Assembly: GCA_035582835.1 (NCBI GenBank)
Contig: JAYKAV010003266.1
Location: 2,661,783-2,725,782 of the forward strand
DNA from: Phoebastria nigripes
Taxonomy: Eukaryota > Chordata > Aves > Procellariiformes > Diomedeidae
Length of the DNA: 64,000 nt
Direction: 5' to 3'
The notes beneath the pieces are model-generated. The model searched no databases, was not told the origin of the DNA, and worked only from the letters and a program-made list of their open reading frames with translations. Of this stretch, positions 9,575-25,600 are shown piece after piece. Every line of letters begins with the position of its first letter. Position 1 is the first letter of the stretch. The translations under genes were made by a program, and so were the position numbers.

Positions 9575-12322
9575 TCACAGCTTCACCTCGGTGTACTCGA
9601 TGGACTTGGATGCCACGGGGCTGGAGCAGGGCCAGAAATCCGCTTTCCTCTTCTGTGGGTCCACGTTGACGTAGTCCGTACCAGTCTTCATGTTCTCATA
9701 GTCCCTGGCGAAGCCTGGCCCATGGTCTTTCCCTGGGAAGACCAGGGACGTGTACTTGAGGTTTTCTTCTGAGCGAGGGCCCTGGAGAAGCAGACACAAA
9801 CCCCAGGTCAGGCACCAGCATCCACCCGGGGCGGCTTTGCCCTTGAACCCACACGAAGGCGTGCAGCCGTTCGAGGTGCCCGGGTTGCGCCCAGGGATCT
9901 CCGCGGCCCCTGGGGATGCTTCCCTCTAAACAGGGAACGTTGCGTATGGCAGGTGACAACCATCACCCCAGCCCCACTGCNGGCATTTCAATACAGTTCG
10001 ATGCATTTGCCCCCCTCCCCGTTGCTGCTCTGTGGGACTCGAGCCGGGCAGGAGCCAGGTGGACACGGCACCGGCACCTCCGCTGCTGCGGCCGTGGTTG
10101 CTTTTGGCAAAGGCTCTCTGCCCGCGGCCGTACCTGCGGGCAGGAAGGGCTGCTGTCCGAGTCCTCCGAGGTCTCTGAAGACGTGTCGCTGCTCCCTTAA
10201 AAACAGGAAACATTACCACCTCCATCGCTACTTGGGGGGGTTAAAGGAAAAAAAATAATCAGGGAGAAAAATCAAATGCACTTGAGAGTGAAAATTGAAA
10301 ATCTAAAAAGCATCAGCGTGATCCCTCCCCCCTTCATCCCCCTGCCCGTGGGGAACCAGGCAGGGAAAGCCCAGANGAGGCAGGCGGCAGCTGGAATTGC
10401 GAGCGGCTGTTGCGCCTGCCCTTCGCCCGGCCGCTTGCTCCCTCTTCCACCCCAAGGCCAGCAGGCGAGGGTCTTCACAGCTGGTTAAGGAAGAGACTTT
10501 TGCACAAATGCAATACCATACGTTTATAGTCATGTGCCAGGACAAAACCCCGTTGCTGTAGGATCCCCCTTACCCGCGTAGGTTGGTCTTTGCACCCCTT
10601 CCCCTCCCGCTGAAGAGGTCAGAGACTCTTGGGGCTGTGCTGCGGGGCTGCTGCTCGCCTGCTTGCCGCAGGACTGGCTGGCTGCAACCGAGAGGCGAGT
10701 TAGCTCCCTGCTCCAGCCCGAGACGCCGGCTGTGTCCGATGCCCCCCCATGCCACATGGACCCCCACCCCCCGCACCCTGAGCCCCAGCACTGCCCCACA
10801 GCAAAGCCAGTTCCGTGCAAGCCGCTGGCACGGCAGTAATTATTATAATGTATTGGAGNGGGCAAATGTCTATCAATTCAATTACTGAGATGATTAAGTG
10901 TGTGCCCTGTTCTCCCGCGATGAAAGATTCCAGTGTTAAATCACACCATCAGGGCCTCTTCCCGTGCAAGTTCGAAATTAGTTCGACCCACGGGGCCAAG
11001 CAGAGCTTGTTTATGTACAAATGTGGGCAGCAGTTTTGCGTGAAAGATTTTCCTGCTGGAAATAGTAGCTTCCTCTGAATTAATATTTTGCAAATTGATG
11101 CTGATGGTATTTTTCCACCACTTTACTAACAAGAGCAATAAAAGAAAATGTTTTTGAAACAANAAAAGGCTGTATAACCCTACCCGATACTGCCCACACC
11201 ACTTACAGCTGCTCGCACAGCGGCTGTCGGGGCAGCCTCCCCCGGCCGCAGCCGGGCCCCCCGGCACCGCGCAGTGATGCTGGTGGATAATCCCTGCCCT
11301 GACCCGTTCCCGTCCCACGCCGGCGGCCNGCCCGCCCGCGGGTCCGGCGGGTCCCTGGGGGTCCCGGCTCCCGTGCTCGCCCCACGTGGGCTCTGCAGCG
11401 GCGCCGGTCGCTCCCCAGAGCGGGAGCGAGAACTGGACCCAGAACAAGGACTTGGTTGTGCTTTACAAACCGGGGGATGTTGAAGCTTTGGGCAAATGAC
11501 TTTCACTCTCTGAACTGCACGATTGCGAGTGAGGATGAGGAACACAACAGGTAAAGCCGACAAAACAGTAAATTACCTATTTTCCTGCTGAGCATGATGT
11601 AAAGTGTCAGCAAGAGGAGAGCGTATAGGATCAAGGTGACAGCTGAGATGGCAACAAGCACCCACCTGAACAAGAGAAAAATATTTTGTCTAAAAGTGAA
11701 AGAAATAACCAAATTATTTGAAATCTTTCAGGTACTGTTTGGCTGCCATTGCTTCAAAGCATGGTTTAGACCAAGGTTTGCTGGTACAGTTTTTGGTTTT
11801 GCTTTTTGTCTTTAAGGCGATGTGCCCAAAAATCTGGGGCTTCATTTTCAAAAAATGACTAGTGCTCCTTGCACTTCATTTTCGGGTGCCCGTCTTAAGA
11901 AGGGTTTTCAAAAGCCTCGTTGCCAGCGGGGGGGTGCGCAGCGCTTGCTGGAAGAGAGAAGTTACAAATATGGCTCCTGCCAAAATCACAAGCCCTTTCT
12001 GCGACTTGCCCCTGTGTGTCTGCCAAACGCGGCCATCCAGTGACAACGCCTAATTGCCCCCAGCGCCGCAAAAAGCAGGCGCGGTGTCACCAGTGACGGG
12101 GGCNGCAGCATCCCCACGCTCTGCCGCTGCTCCCGGACCCACGGCACAGCATCCCCGCAGCCAGAGCCCGGCCAAGCGAGGACAGAGAAACCGAGCAGAA
12201 AGATGCCCCGTAGCAGCAGTTATCCTTCCATCTTAGAGCATCTCCCTCGCTGCAGAAGGGCTGCAAAGGGCTGCCTGCGGCTCTAGCCCGGGGCGTTGTA
12301 CTCACCACTCGCAAGCGCTCAT
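9575..12322 (-). CDS. RHEX: RHEX (C1orf186-like), erythroid single-pass membrane adaptor
   Basis: RHEX is a plasma-membrane protein that in human is phosphorylated after erythropoietin stimulation, binds GRB2 and promotes erythroid progenitor expansion (family knowledge). I assemble five minus-strand coding exons: 12322-12306, 11665-11577, 10609-10574, 10195-10134 and 9781-9575. All introns are GT-AG and the frame is continuous, giving 411 coding bases and 136 residues (human about 172). The product has a 5-residue outer end, a membrane segment at about 6-31 beginning WWVLVAISAV, an acidic Ser-rich linker (49-68), then a tail with Y78, Y96 (DYENM), Y105 (TDYVNV) and Y131. Y96 and Y105 fit the YxN GRB2-SH2 motif and sit in the same order and spacing as in human. 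The missing length lies in the juxtamembrane linker. A further small exon between 10.6 and 11.5 kb cannot be excluded. Position between AVPR1B and CTSE on the opposite strand matches human. Confidence 0.88.
10574..10609 (-). other. RHEX: 36-base RHEX microexon
   Basis: On the minus strand a pyrimidine-rich tract ending in cttcag precedes 36 bases that end at a strong GTAAGG donor. The exon enters in phase 1 and leaves in phase 1, so including or skipping it keeps the frame. It encodes 11 full residues, GGEGVQRPTYA, plus the two junction codons. It sits where human RHEX has its longer juxtamembrane linker. Confidence 0.72.
11470..11530 (-). repeat. Possible MIR-type SINE relic, reverse orientation
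   Basis: The run ctttgggcaaatgacttt, followed by cactctctgaact, resembles the reverse complement of the MIR core (the 'cttgggcaagtcacttaacctctctga' region), broken into two pieces here. It lies about 50 bases downstream of RHEX coding exon 2. The match is by eye and short. Confidence 0.4.
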
Positions 12323-15300
12323 CCTCCCCGCGAGGCGTCTCGGCGGTCGGTGTGATGCCTGGCGAAGCGCTGGAGGTCTCGGGGGGAATGGAGAGAGGCA
12401 GCTAGCCCTGGTGGCAATGAACCAAAATGGTCCCGTTGAGCTTCACACTGCTCCACATCAACTGAAGATCAGGGTCACCACTTGAAAGCAGTGGTCTGAC
12501 ATTGCAGACGTAAAATAAAGGTACCCAGCCTTCCCTCTGCCCGAGGCTCTTACTGTATGTGCGATTCCTTCTCNTACGCACCCCTTACACAGCCACAGGC
12601 TCTCCCTGCCATTAACATTGAGCTTAATGGTTTTATACACTGCCGCCTCGGTCATATCTGATACCTGACTGGAGCTTCTGGGCCCCACTGCGGTGCTGAT
12701 AATAACAAGAACTGAAATTTATTCTTCTTGCTTTAATCCGCTCTTGCATTTCTTTTTTTTTTTTTTTAAATCCACAAAAAATATTTGATAACTATAATCT
12801 GGAAAAAAAAAAAACATAGAAGAAAGTAACCAAAAGAAGGCCACGGGTTTGGTGTCGGGCTCTTGTTTCAGTCAAGATCCAGCCAGAAGGGTCGGGGACC
12901 TTCAACACCTCTGCATTTGAAACACCTCGGATTTCATTTTAGGTGAGCGCTTAAATCCTGTTGGAGGTGAGGGGTCTTAAGGCACATAATTAGAAAACAC
13001 ATACACCCGAACTGGATCCCTTGGCTTGGGACTGTTGGCCATAATATTAAAAAGATCTATAATAAAGGATGGCAATCAGGGGCATTCATTTTGTGAGCTT
13101 CCACTTGCAAAAAATGACTTTAAATTTTCACTCAATGCCTATATACTTACTGTTTATAAATGGCTAACATAGGGAGGTTATCTCTAACTAAAGCTCTGAT
13201 ACCATGATTAAAGGAGCCATAATAATATGATTGATAGACTGATAGATAGATTGATAGTTAGAGCAAAGGCATTATCCATCCTATGGATCAGACTCTATAA
13301 TTTCCTCTATGACACATTTCTAAGAGTAATTCACCAAAAGCTTTTCCGATAGCCTCACCAATCTCCTGCGAAATTCCACTTACCCAAACAGTTTGGCAAC
13401 TGCCAAGCTAAAAGTCCATTTCTTGCTGGAATTTTCCCCCTCCCTTATTGAACTGATCTGTCCCCAAATATCCTTCTCAAATGGCTGTCATTCTTAAATG
13501 GCTCATTTCCTATTGTGGGGCAGGAGATGCTGCTGCAGCAGATAACAATCTGAGAAATGAGCTGTTCAAAAGGAAATTGCAAAATAAGACCCAAATCCAA
13601 ATATCAGAAGCAGGCAGCTTCTTTGCTGAGATGGGGTACGGAGAGATTGAAGAGGTGATACGCATATGCGTATTGCAATAACCTATGTTGAAGATAACAG
13701 CTAGTAAGATGTTGGCAGCACATGTACTTTTTTGGTGTATCAGGTAACTTGCTGTGAGCCTCCCTCCCTCCAGCCCCCAGGATATTAACCCCTTCTCGAG
13801 CAAGATGCCCTATTGAAATCAAGGCTTGTAAAGAGCTCCTACACGGCTGGTTACCAAGTAGTGAATTCAAGACGTCTACGCTCAATCTAAGGGTAAGCAA
13901 AATCACAGCAATGCCTCAAATTATTTTAATTCCATCTGAGTCAGGCCTTGCTGCCCTGAGTTAAGGCTAAAGCTCAGGCTGGCAGCGACGCACGCCTGCA
14001 GGCATCCCTCGGACGCGGACACCAAACCCAGCTCTTGTCCTGAGGTACAACCCCTCTGCCTTCCGAGGCATCGCGTGCAACGGCCGGTGGAGTGCAATAT
14101 CCAGTAGCGTTTTACCTGGGGGACCACAGCTTTCTGCACCTTCCCTTTCCCGCAGGACTGGGGCAGCCGGGGCCTTGGAGGGAGCAGGAGTTAAGGACGT
14201 TTCGGCAGCATTTTCGGTGGCCGTGCAGCTGCAGGGGTCCAGCAGTGCAAAAGCGCTTGCCGGCTTGGTGCCGGATGCGGTCTCGCTCTACCCCGATGGT
14301 GATGGCAGGAATGAGCCCACACGAGGTTCCATGACGCTTCCCCTCTGTCAACTGGCTCATTTAAATATATTTGGGTGTTTCTCTGCTGTTCTGCAGCCAN
14401 TTCTGCTCTGGGGCTGGGGACACTGTATCCCCCCGGGCAATTCTCCCTCTTGCTCCATCTTCCAGCAGCTTCGTGCTAAAATGCAGCTGAGCTTCGGTGG
14501 AGCAAAGNGGTCCCCGAGGGCAGAGAGCTCTGCCCAGCAGCAGTGGAGCTGGCTCAGCCCGAAGCAATTCAGCTGCCACCCAAAAAGTGCTCTGGGTGCT
14601 TCCAAGTAAAAGTTTTCTACAGGGGTAAAACATTTTAAATCATAAGGGACACGGTCCCAGAGCCTGGCATGGCTTGGTGTCTGCTGGGGGTGAATGGGCC
14701 TCCACCTGCCCATTTTCTGGAAAAATTTTCCAGTCAGTAGTAACTTGCGGCATCACTTAATAACGGCAGGGTGCATACGGCAGACTGGCAGACCCACTCT
14801 CACCTGTTCGCAGCAGATTTGGGGAGCACTGGGCCACTGCTCCGTAGGAACTGGTTCTGCAGCTCTCACACTGAGACAGCGTTTTGGTGCTGGAGATGCC
14901 TGCAGCAGCCCGACCTCTCTTGTGCTTCTTCCCTGGCAGGAGATGGGCAGGGAGCGAGGGACGCCCCTTCTCCTGGGGTCCCTGACTCCTGGGGACGGTG
15001 CCCGCTGGCGTTTAAACATCTCCATCACCCCCACGCTCCCATAGCAATCCTCTCCCGGGGAAGCAACATCCTAGCATCTCAGTGAATCCCCCCAGACTTC
15101 CTAAAGGCAAAGAGAAGACCGGCTCCCGAGAAACTCTACGTATCCTCAGCTGCCAGGCGCTGTCGGGCTTCGCCCCCAGGAGCTGCATCGCGAGTTGGGG
15201 TCCCCTGCCAGGTCCCCGCCGTGGGTCAGTCGCTGCCCCCATTCCCCCCCCCGATCCCCTGCAACCGGGGCGACCACGCCGTCCATCCGCTCCGTCACAG

Positions 15301-15980
15301 GGGGATTTTAGTCCTGCTTTACCCACAGCTTCTGTGCCATGGGTAAATATTTAAGGGAAGCTTGCTTGGTTTTATTTTTTTTTTGAAAAGTGAGAGTTTG
15401 CTATTGCAGGGTTTCACTCTTTCAAGTGCTCAGTGATGTATAAACAGATTAACAGGTGGAAGAAGTATTTGATAAACAGAAAAAAGGCTTTTCAGAAAAT
15501 GCTACTTGGGTGCGATTTGAATCAGTCAGAGCTAATCGTGGAAGTGGCTAAACTAAAGGAAATGTAAAAAAAAGAACACAGATAACATATTTTTAGCCTG
15601 AAAGCGGGTTTCTTAAAATGAGTAAAGCGCCGTACACTGAGCCAGCAAGAGGCATGTTTTCTGCACCTATTTCTAACGTATCTGAGGGCAAGCATGTAAA
15701 GCTGGATGGGGTAANACAGACTTTGTGACAGCTACTGCCTGGAAGTAATACAGGACTCTATCTAGGCCATACATTTCTTACAAGACCTGGGATGTTCCAG
15801 TAGCTGGCAGTCCCNTTTCATTACATTTCTACTGAACGTAAGCGCTTTTTCTACTGTTTTATTAACAAGGCGGATTCAAGTTTTATGAATAATTCTGCAT
15901 ATTTTGCTCCGTCACTCTGGGCTCTCGCCGCCACATCGGGAGGTGCCGTAAAGGCAGCACCGACACCGCGGGCGCGGGCA

Positions 15981-16054
15981 GACGGGCAGCGCCGGGCAGG
16001 GACGGGCAGCGCCGGGCAGGGACGGGCAGCGCCGGGCAGGGACGGGCAGCGCCG
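15981..16054. repeat. GC-rich 20-bp minisatellite, 3.7 perfect copies
   Basis: The 20-mer formed by gacgggcagc and gccgggcagg repeats at 15981, 16001 and 16021, and a 14-base partial copy starts at 16041. There are no mismatches between copies, which suggests recent expansion or ongoing homogenisation. The repeat sits in an otherwise AT-rich intergenic stretch. Confidence 0.92.
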
Positions 16055-17100
16055 TGGCTGACCCCTGCCACGGTGAGGGGCACCCTGTATTGAAATTGGT
16101 GGAGCTCCCCCGTCTGCGTATGCAGTGTATTTCAAACATTGAGAAAGAGCTGTAAGTGCATATGAAGCAAAGCCTTTTTTCCCAATTTTCTAGACAAATA
16201 TGGCCCAGCCTTGCATTGTCTCCCAAAAGAAAGAGAAAAAAAAAAAACATTTTGTTAGACTTGAAATAGATTTTTGACTTGCCTTTGGGTTTTAAAATTA
16301 CTTTTAAAATAACTAAACAAAAGTAGAAACAGATTTGCTTAACTTCAAAAATTTCTAAGTGAAAGGTTTGGCCTCTTTATTTCTCTAATCTTCATATTTT
16401 AACGCTGAATCTACTGTCACGAGTTTGCAGATTATTATGATCCAATTGGGGATCTTTTCCACTAAATAAACTATTTCGCTTAAAGTATTCAGCTTGTCTG
16501 TGCTACAGCTCACACTCACGTTTATCTCTGAAGCCCAATGACCCTTTAGGCTGGATTTTCTTACAGGATTTTTGGATTATAAACCATGTCCGTAACATTC
16601 GACTTGCTGCTTTCAGCTGATCTGGCACTTGCTGCAATTGGTTTTGTTTTAGGAACGTTTTTTTTTTTTAAATCCCTTCTATGAATATATGATTAGGATG
16701 AGAAGGGAGGCCAATACATTAAACTGCATCTTAAAAGGGAAATAGATAATAACTTTGTGTAAAAGCTACTCAGTAAAAAATACTGCAGCCACCAACCTGG
16801 GCATGGGGAAATGCAGGGAATTTGCACTTGACTTGGACAAAAGGGCTGCATCTGCCGTCAGTGCCGACCCCGCCATGCCCCGCGTCTCCACGCTCACGCC
16901 AAAGAAACCTGAGATTTTTTAAGCTTAAGCTCCCTGCGAAGCCGCGGAGAGGAGGAGCCCGGCAGCAGCTCCCAGGGATGGAGAGAGAAGACCCCCGTCA
17001 CAGGAGACACGAGTCGGCTCTTTCTCAGGCCATGCCCCGTTAGCCAGGGTTTCAGGTGGCCACGTCGGGCTCACGGCCCCGCTGGTACCTGTGCCTCGCA

Positions 17101-17138
17101 GGCGAGGACTTTAATTTCCCGGGGCGAGGACTTTAATT
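17101..17138. repeat. 16-bp direct repeat with AT-rich homeodomain-like core
   Basis: The sequence ggcgaggactttaatt occurs at 17101-17116 and again at 17123-17138, so the copies are offset by 22 bases, about two helical turns. The second copy runs into TTAATTAGATAA, which combines a homeodomain-like and a GATA-like site. It lies 1.0 kb upstream of the CTSE TATA box. Confidence 0.85.
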
Positions 17139-18102
17139 AGATAAAATGGACCAACCGGGATAAATGGAAAATTGATTAGCACAGTGCTAAGGGTAGAAAT
17201 CCCATTAATTCCCTGAACGGTGCTCACTGGGTAAAACGCCTCCCTTTGTGGCACCCATGACCACTTATTACAGTGCCATAAACATGGAAAAAAACCACAA
17301 GGACGACACAGCATCATCACAAGCCTTCAGCTGCGCGTCTGAGAGGTGGTGGCAGCAAGAAAACCCTCGCCTCCCCCCACTCGCCTCGCCTCCATATCTG
17401 AAGGCTTTATTTGTTCATTAGCATTTTTTATTTGCATTCACAGAGGCTTAATGAGACGGCCATCCCATGTTAAACAAAAATCAGCCATGGGGAAGAGCCC
17501 ATTAGTGGCTGTAAGGAAATATGTAACTGTCTCCCATGCAAAGTGCTTCTTCCCAACCGTGCTTTGATGACACTGACTGCTATTTAAAAGGGAAAGTTGC
17601 AGATTCCTGAGCAGTTCATCACTGTTAATTAGTCTTTGCCTTTTAAAGTTTGTTCAGCAGCTGCCCAATGCTACAAACACATCCGTTTCCTGCACCCCCC
17701 CCCGCAGCCGTCGGGGTGTGGGGCAGGTCCCCGGGGGCGACTGTGGGGCAAAGGAAAGGGGAAACGCTCCCCTGGAGCATTTTGGGGGGGGTTCCACCAG
17801 CTCAGCTGGTGGTTTCCAGTGGATCAGGGGCTGGCGCCGGGATGGAGACCCTGTTCTGCTTCTGCTGCCCCCAAAAGTGGCCGACACAACCCCCTGCCCG
17901 GCGCCCGGCAGGTCCCCGCATGCCGTCTTGCTCTGACGCTGCCAGCCCCTCGCCCACAAAACCAAACTTGACCCCAATGCACTCGCTCCGCCTCGCCTGG
18001 GACGTGGCCAGTGATTCATTTCCACTGCCAAAGCCCCGTGTTGACATTGAAAGGGGTGTTATCGCGGGCACTGGTACACCGGGGCGAGGGTGTACCTGTT
18101 GG

Positions 18103-18108
18103 TATAAG
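18103..18108 (+). promoter_or_regulatory. CTSE: TATA-like element of the CTSE promoter
   Basis: TATAAG within ggtataagaa lies 75 bases upstream of the CTSE start codon, which would place transcription start near 18130-18135 and give a 5' UTR of about 45 bases. The short, TATA-driven architecture suits a tissue-restricted gene. Confidence 0.6.
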
Positions 18109-18177
18109 AACAATGCCGCGGCGCTGCCTGCACCCGCAGAGCCCAGCCGAGGCCAGCGCTGCCGCCGAGCCGCCGAC

Positions 18178-22336
<4,159 letters not shown>

Positions 22337-22577
22337 GACTGTTGCATCCCAGGGGGTAGGAGGGGAATGGAGCCACCGGGCTGCTGCCCTCGGGCAGGGC
22401 AGGGGATTTCACTGCTGCATCAGCGTCCCTGGAGGTAATGAAGACACCTGGGGACTGCGGCTGAAGAGCCCAGCAGAAGTTCAGTCCACGCCAGGAAGCC
22501 ATTTCATAATNAATATAAAAATGTCTTGAGTAGCTCTGTGATCTGCTTCGCAGATTCTCTTTTTTCAAAAACGGGTC

Positions 22578-22600
22578 AATAAAAGCTTTAATAAAATAAA
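22578..22600 (+). terminator. CTSE: CTSE polyadenylation signals (three AATAAA hexamers)
   Basis: AATAAA occurs at 22578-22583, 22590-22595 and 22595-22600, about 240 bases after the CTSE stop codon. Downstream sequence is GT-rich (ctgccgtgctcgcgctgtg). The cluster makes the 3' end of the gene well supported. Confidence 0.8.
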
Positions 22601-22619
22601 ATCTGCCGTGCTCGCGCTG

Positions 22620-25600
22620 TGATTAGCACAGCAGCAAACCTGCAGGTCTCGGCTGGGATGCACTGGAGTGTTAAATCGTCCTTCCCTGGCCCCTGCCCTC
22701 CTCCCCGGTGAGCTAAAAGCCTCGGTGCACCCACGGCGCTGCCAGGGCTGCATGCTCGGTGTTACCGGAGTCTCCCCGCGCTGGGGGGAGCCTTGGCGGT
22801 GCAGGAGATGCTGCTGCCCCTGGGCAGCATTGGATTTGAAAGCGTCAGCCTCCATGGTCCTTAGCTGGGATTTCCACACTGGCAGAAGAGGACACTTTGC
22901 CCACGTGGAGCAGAAAGTCCCAGGAGGTGGCTCTGGGCATCCCTGAGCTCCCCACCGAGCCCGAGGCAACCGCTGCAGGCAGGGGCAGGGCAGGGGCTGG
23001 GGGAGCAGCGAGTTCACCGGGAAAATGTGTCNCTTCAGCAGGCTGAGCTGGTGCCGATAAACAAGAAGGTGCTTATGAGACTGGAGAGACCCTGGGGCTC
23101 TTTCTGTGCCACAAAACTCGCAGAAGAACCGGTGATTTCCAGTGAATTTTGCTTTGATCCCTGGGGCACTTGCACAGACAACGTGGTTGGTGGTTGCACG
23201 AAGCGAGAGAGGGCAAACCAGCTGCCAAGCTCTGCAGCCAGCGGCCACGGGCTGGGCTGGCTCGGAGGGTGGCGGGGGCCGGGGGGCTGCGGGGGGCTGC
23301 CGGCCACAGGGCTCCCCNTGAATCACTGCAGCGCATGTGACTTGCTGACAGAGCAAGGGATGCGGGAGAAAGCACGAGCAATCGTGGCTCATGCATGATG
23401 CATCCTGAGATACGCGTGGAAGGCAGCGAGAAAGGGAAGCAGAGAGAAGGGTTATTTTTATCCGTGCCTTTGCTCAGTTTTCCTGGCTGACACTGAAGCA
23501 AGGCCCCGCATCGGGCTGGCATCGAGGCCGAGGTGCCGGGGTCCCCGTGGCCGGGTCCAGGCTTCGCGGCTGCTGCATCTTTCCCAGACTGGAGCAGACT
23601 TCAGGGTTGGGAGTGCTCGAAAATTCAGACCTGGTTGTAAACTTTGCGGCTCAGCCTTGTTGTTTGCAATAAAAGAAAATATCTGCCTTACTCAGAAACA
23701 TTGATTGTGCCACTGACCAACATACGATTTCTGTAACCGGTTCCTGTATTGACTTCACCTCAGCTGTGCTTTCCCCAGGCGGGGCACAGATAAGGTGCGG
23801 GGGCAGCTGGACAAAGGTCTCCTCTCCCTCTTCCAGCTTAACTCTTAGCACGCCAAGGTGCTGCTGGGCACCAGCCCATCACCACAGCCGTAGGCATTGG
23901 GGGAGCATCCAGCTCCCCCAGCATGACAAGGGACCACCTGGTGTCCCCAGACACTGGCCGGCAGCGAGAGGTGGCCTGGCCTGGACGCGACCAGGACTGC
24001 TCCGGTGCTGTGCGCTCTTGGGATCCCAGAGCATCCCATGTCCTCTCGGCGGGTCTCGGGGGGTCCTCTCCAGCCCTCCTCCCCGTGCACGGGGGATGCT
24101 CAGGGGATGTTGCTCCAGCAAATACTGAGCATCCCGATAGGGAGCAACCGGGCTCCCTCTGTCCCCCGGCGAGCAGAGGTGGCTGAACAGCCGTAGGGAA
24201 CAGTTTAGTCACTTGGACGCCTTTTGCTTTCTTCCCTTTCCCTCACTCTCACTGCCCTGTGAGCCTTGCCGCGGGGAACAGCCCATCCTCTCCTTGTCCA
24301 CATGAGCCTTTCCTCTGGACGTGGCAGTCCTCAGCCTGTGTTTCATCATCTCCTAGCTGCAAGATCTTCCTCATAGTCACAGGGCACAAAACCCACGCTT
24401 TTTTCCTCAGAATTGCTGACTTGGTGAAGCAATCAGGACAGGATTGTAGCTGTGTTTGCAGGAGCTGCTGAACAACGTCTTGGCCATCACCTCCTCCACA
24501 CCACCGCTCCCACTGCCTTCATCCGGGGCAAAGCTCACACCAGGAGCGGTAAGGAGAGCAGGAGCTTTGGGAAAATCCCTTTTCTTGTGAAATCAAACAA
24601 AAGCCGGAGCCAGCGCTGAGCCTGGGCTGGGTGTCCTGATGGGTACAGCCCCTCCTGCCCAAAAGCAGAAGCGGCTGCGGGCATCGGCTGTAGCAACGCA
24701 ACCGCAAACCCCATCTCCACCGGTGTGGAGAGGCATCGATCATCTGACCGGGTGAGCAATGTCCATCCCACCGGGCTTGGAGGGACATGTGGAGAGGAAC
24801 GAGGGCAGACATAGTCGGGGGGGAGGTTGGACAATGAAGTCTCACTGCAAGGGCAAAGGTGAAGCAGCATGATGAAAATAGGCTGAAAACAGGGATTAGG
24901 AGAGACCTGCTCTGGGGAAACATCAGCCTTTTACCCATCGCTGGTGAGAACTGGCTCAGGTTCTTCTCCTGCCTCATCCCAGCTCCTCCCTGTGCTTGCC
25001 CTGTGGGGGAAAAAAACAGATTTTTCTGGCCAGACAGGTCCCAAAATTACACCTGGGAAGGAGGAGGAGGAGGGTTTGTCCTGCTGAGTGCAGTGATCTT
25101 CCCTGAGATCCCATAAGGGATGTCTACAGGAAAAAAAATCTGCAAAAATGCAGCCAGTGGAAAAGCAAAAGCCAGTGGCCGCGGAGGGACCTCGCGTCCC
25201 CGAGCGCGGGGTCCCTCTGAGACCACCGGCAGTTGTTGTTCAGGGTGAGGGAGCCAGGAGGGCCCACAGATGGGGGGGGACACCCCACTCCCGGTGCAAA
25301 CCCCAAATCCTATTGAATGCTTGGCAAAGGCTCAGGACCTGCCCTTTCACGCTGGGGAGCACAGCTCTGCTTTTGCAGCCACGGCCAAGCAGGTTTTCCC
25401 ATGCCAAAGAGCCGTGGCCACCGGCCTCGTGCTTGGAGAGATGGCCAGAGGCTTTCTCAGTTGCTCCATGGTGGCAGCTGAGATCCCCAAAATCCCACTT
25501 GCTAGCTGAACACATCCTCCTCCGGGACATGCCACTGCCTCTGGTTACTGGAGCTCCCACCCTGACATGGTCCCCTCCTTTTGGGGTACCCATGGGATGC

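Larger units (their letters stand above)
12323..18100. other. RHEX-CTSE intergenic region
   Basis: The two flanking genes are divergent, so both promoters should lie here. RHEX upstream sequence (12323-12420) is CG-rich without a TATA box. About 12.7-13.5 kb and 15.35-16.8 kb are AT-rich, with poly-T/poly-A runs near 12750-12815 and a GATA-type short repeat near 13228-13260. A perfect 20-bp tandem repeat lies at 15981-16054 and a 16-bp direct repeat at 17101-17138. From 17.1 to 17.65 kb there are several TTAATTA- and GATA-type motifs, suitable for homeodomain/GATA factors and close enough to CTSE to act on it. No coding region was recognised. Confidence 0.55.

Noticed and set aside
12750..12815. 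Poly-T and poly-A runs suggesting a retroposed copy
   Set aside because: There is no adjoining gene-like sequence and no target-site duplication. They are simple homopolymer tracts.
22565..23392. 275-codon minus-strand open frame downstream of CTSE
   Set aside because: It overlaps the CTSE polyadenylation cluster and a G-rich tract. The sequence is compositionally biased and unrecognised.
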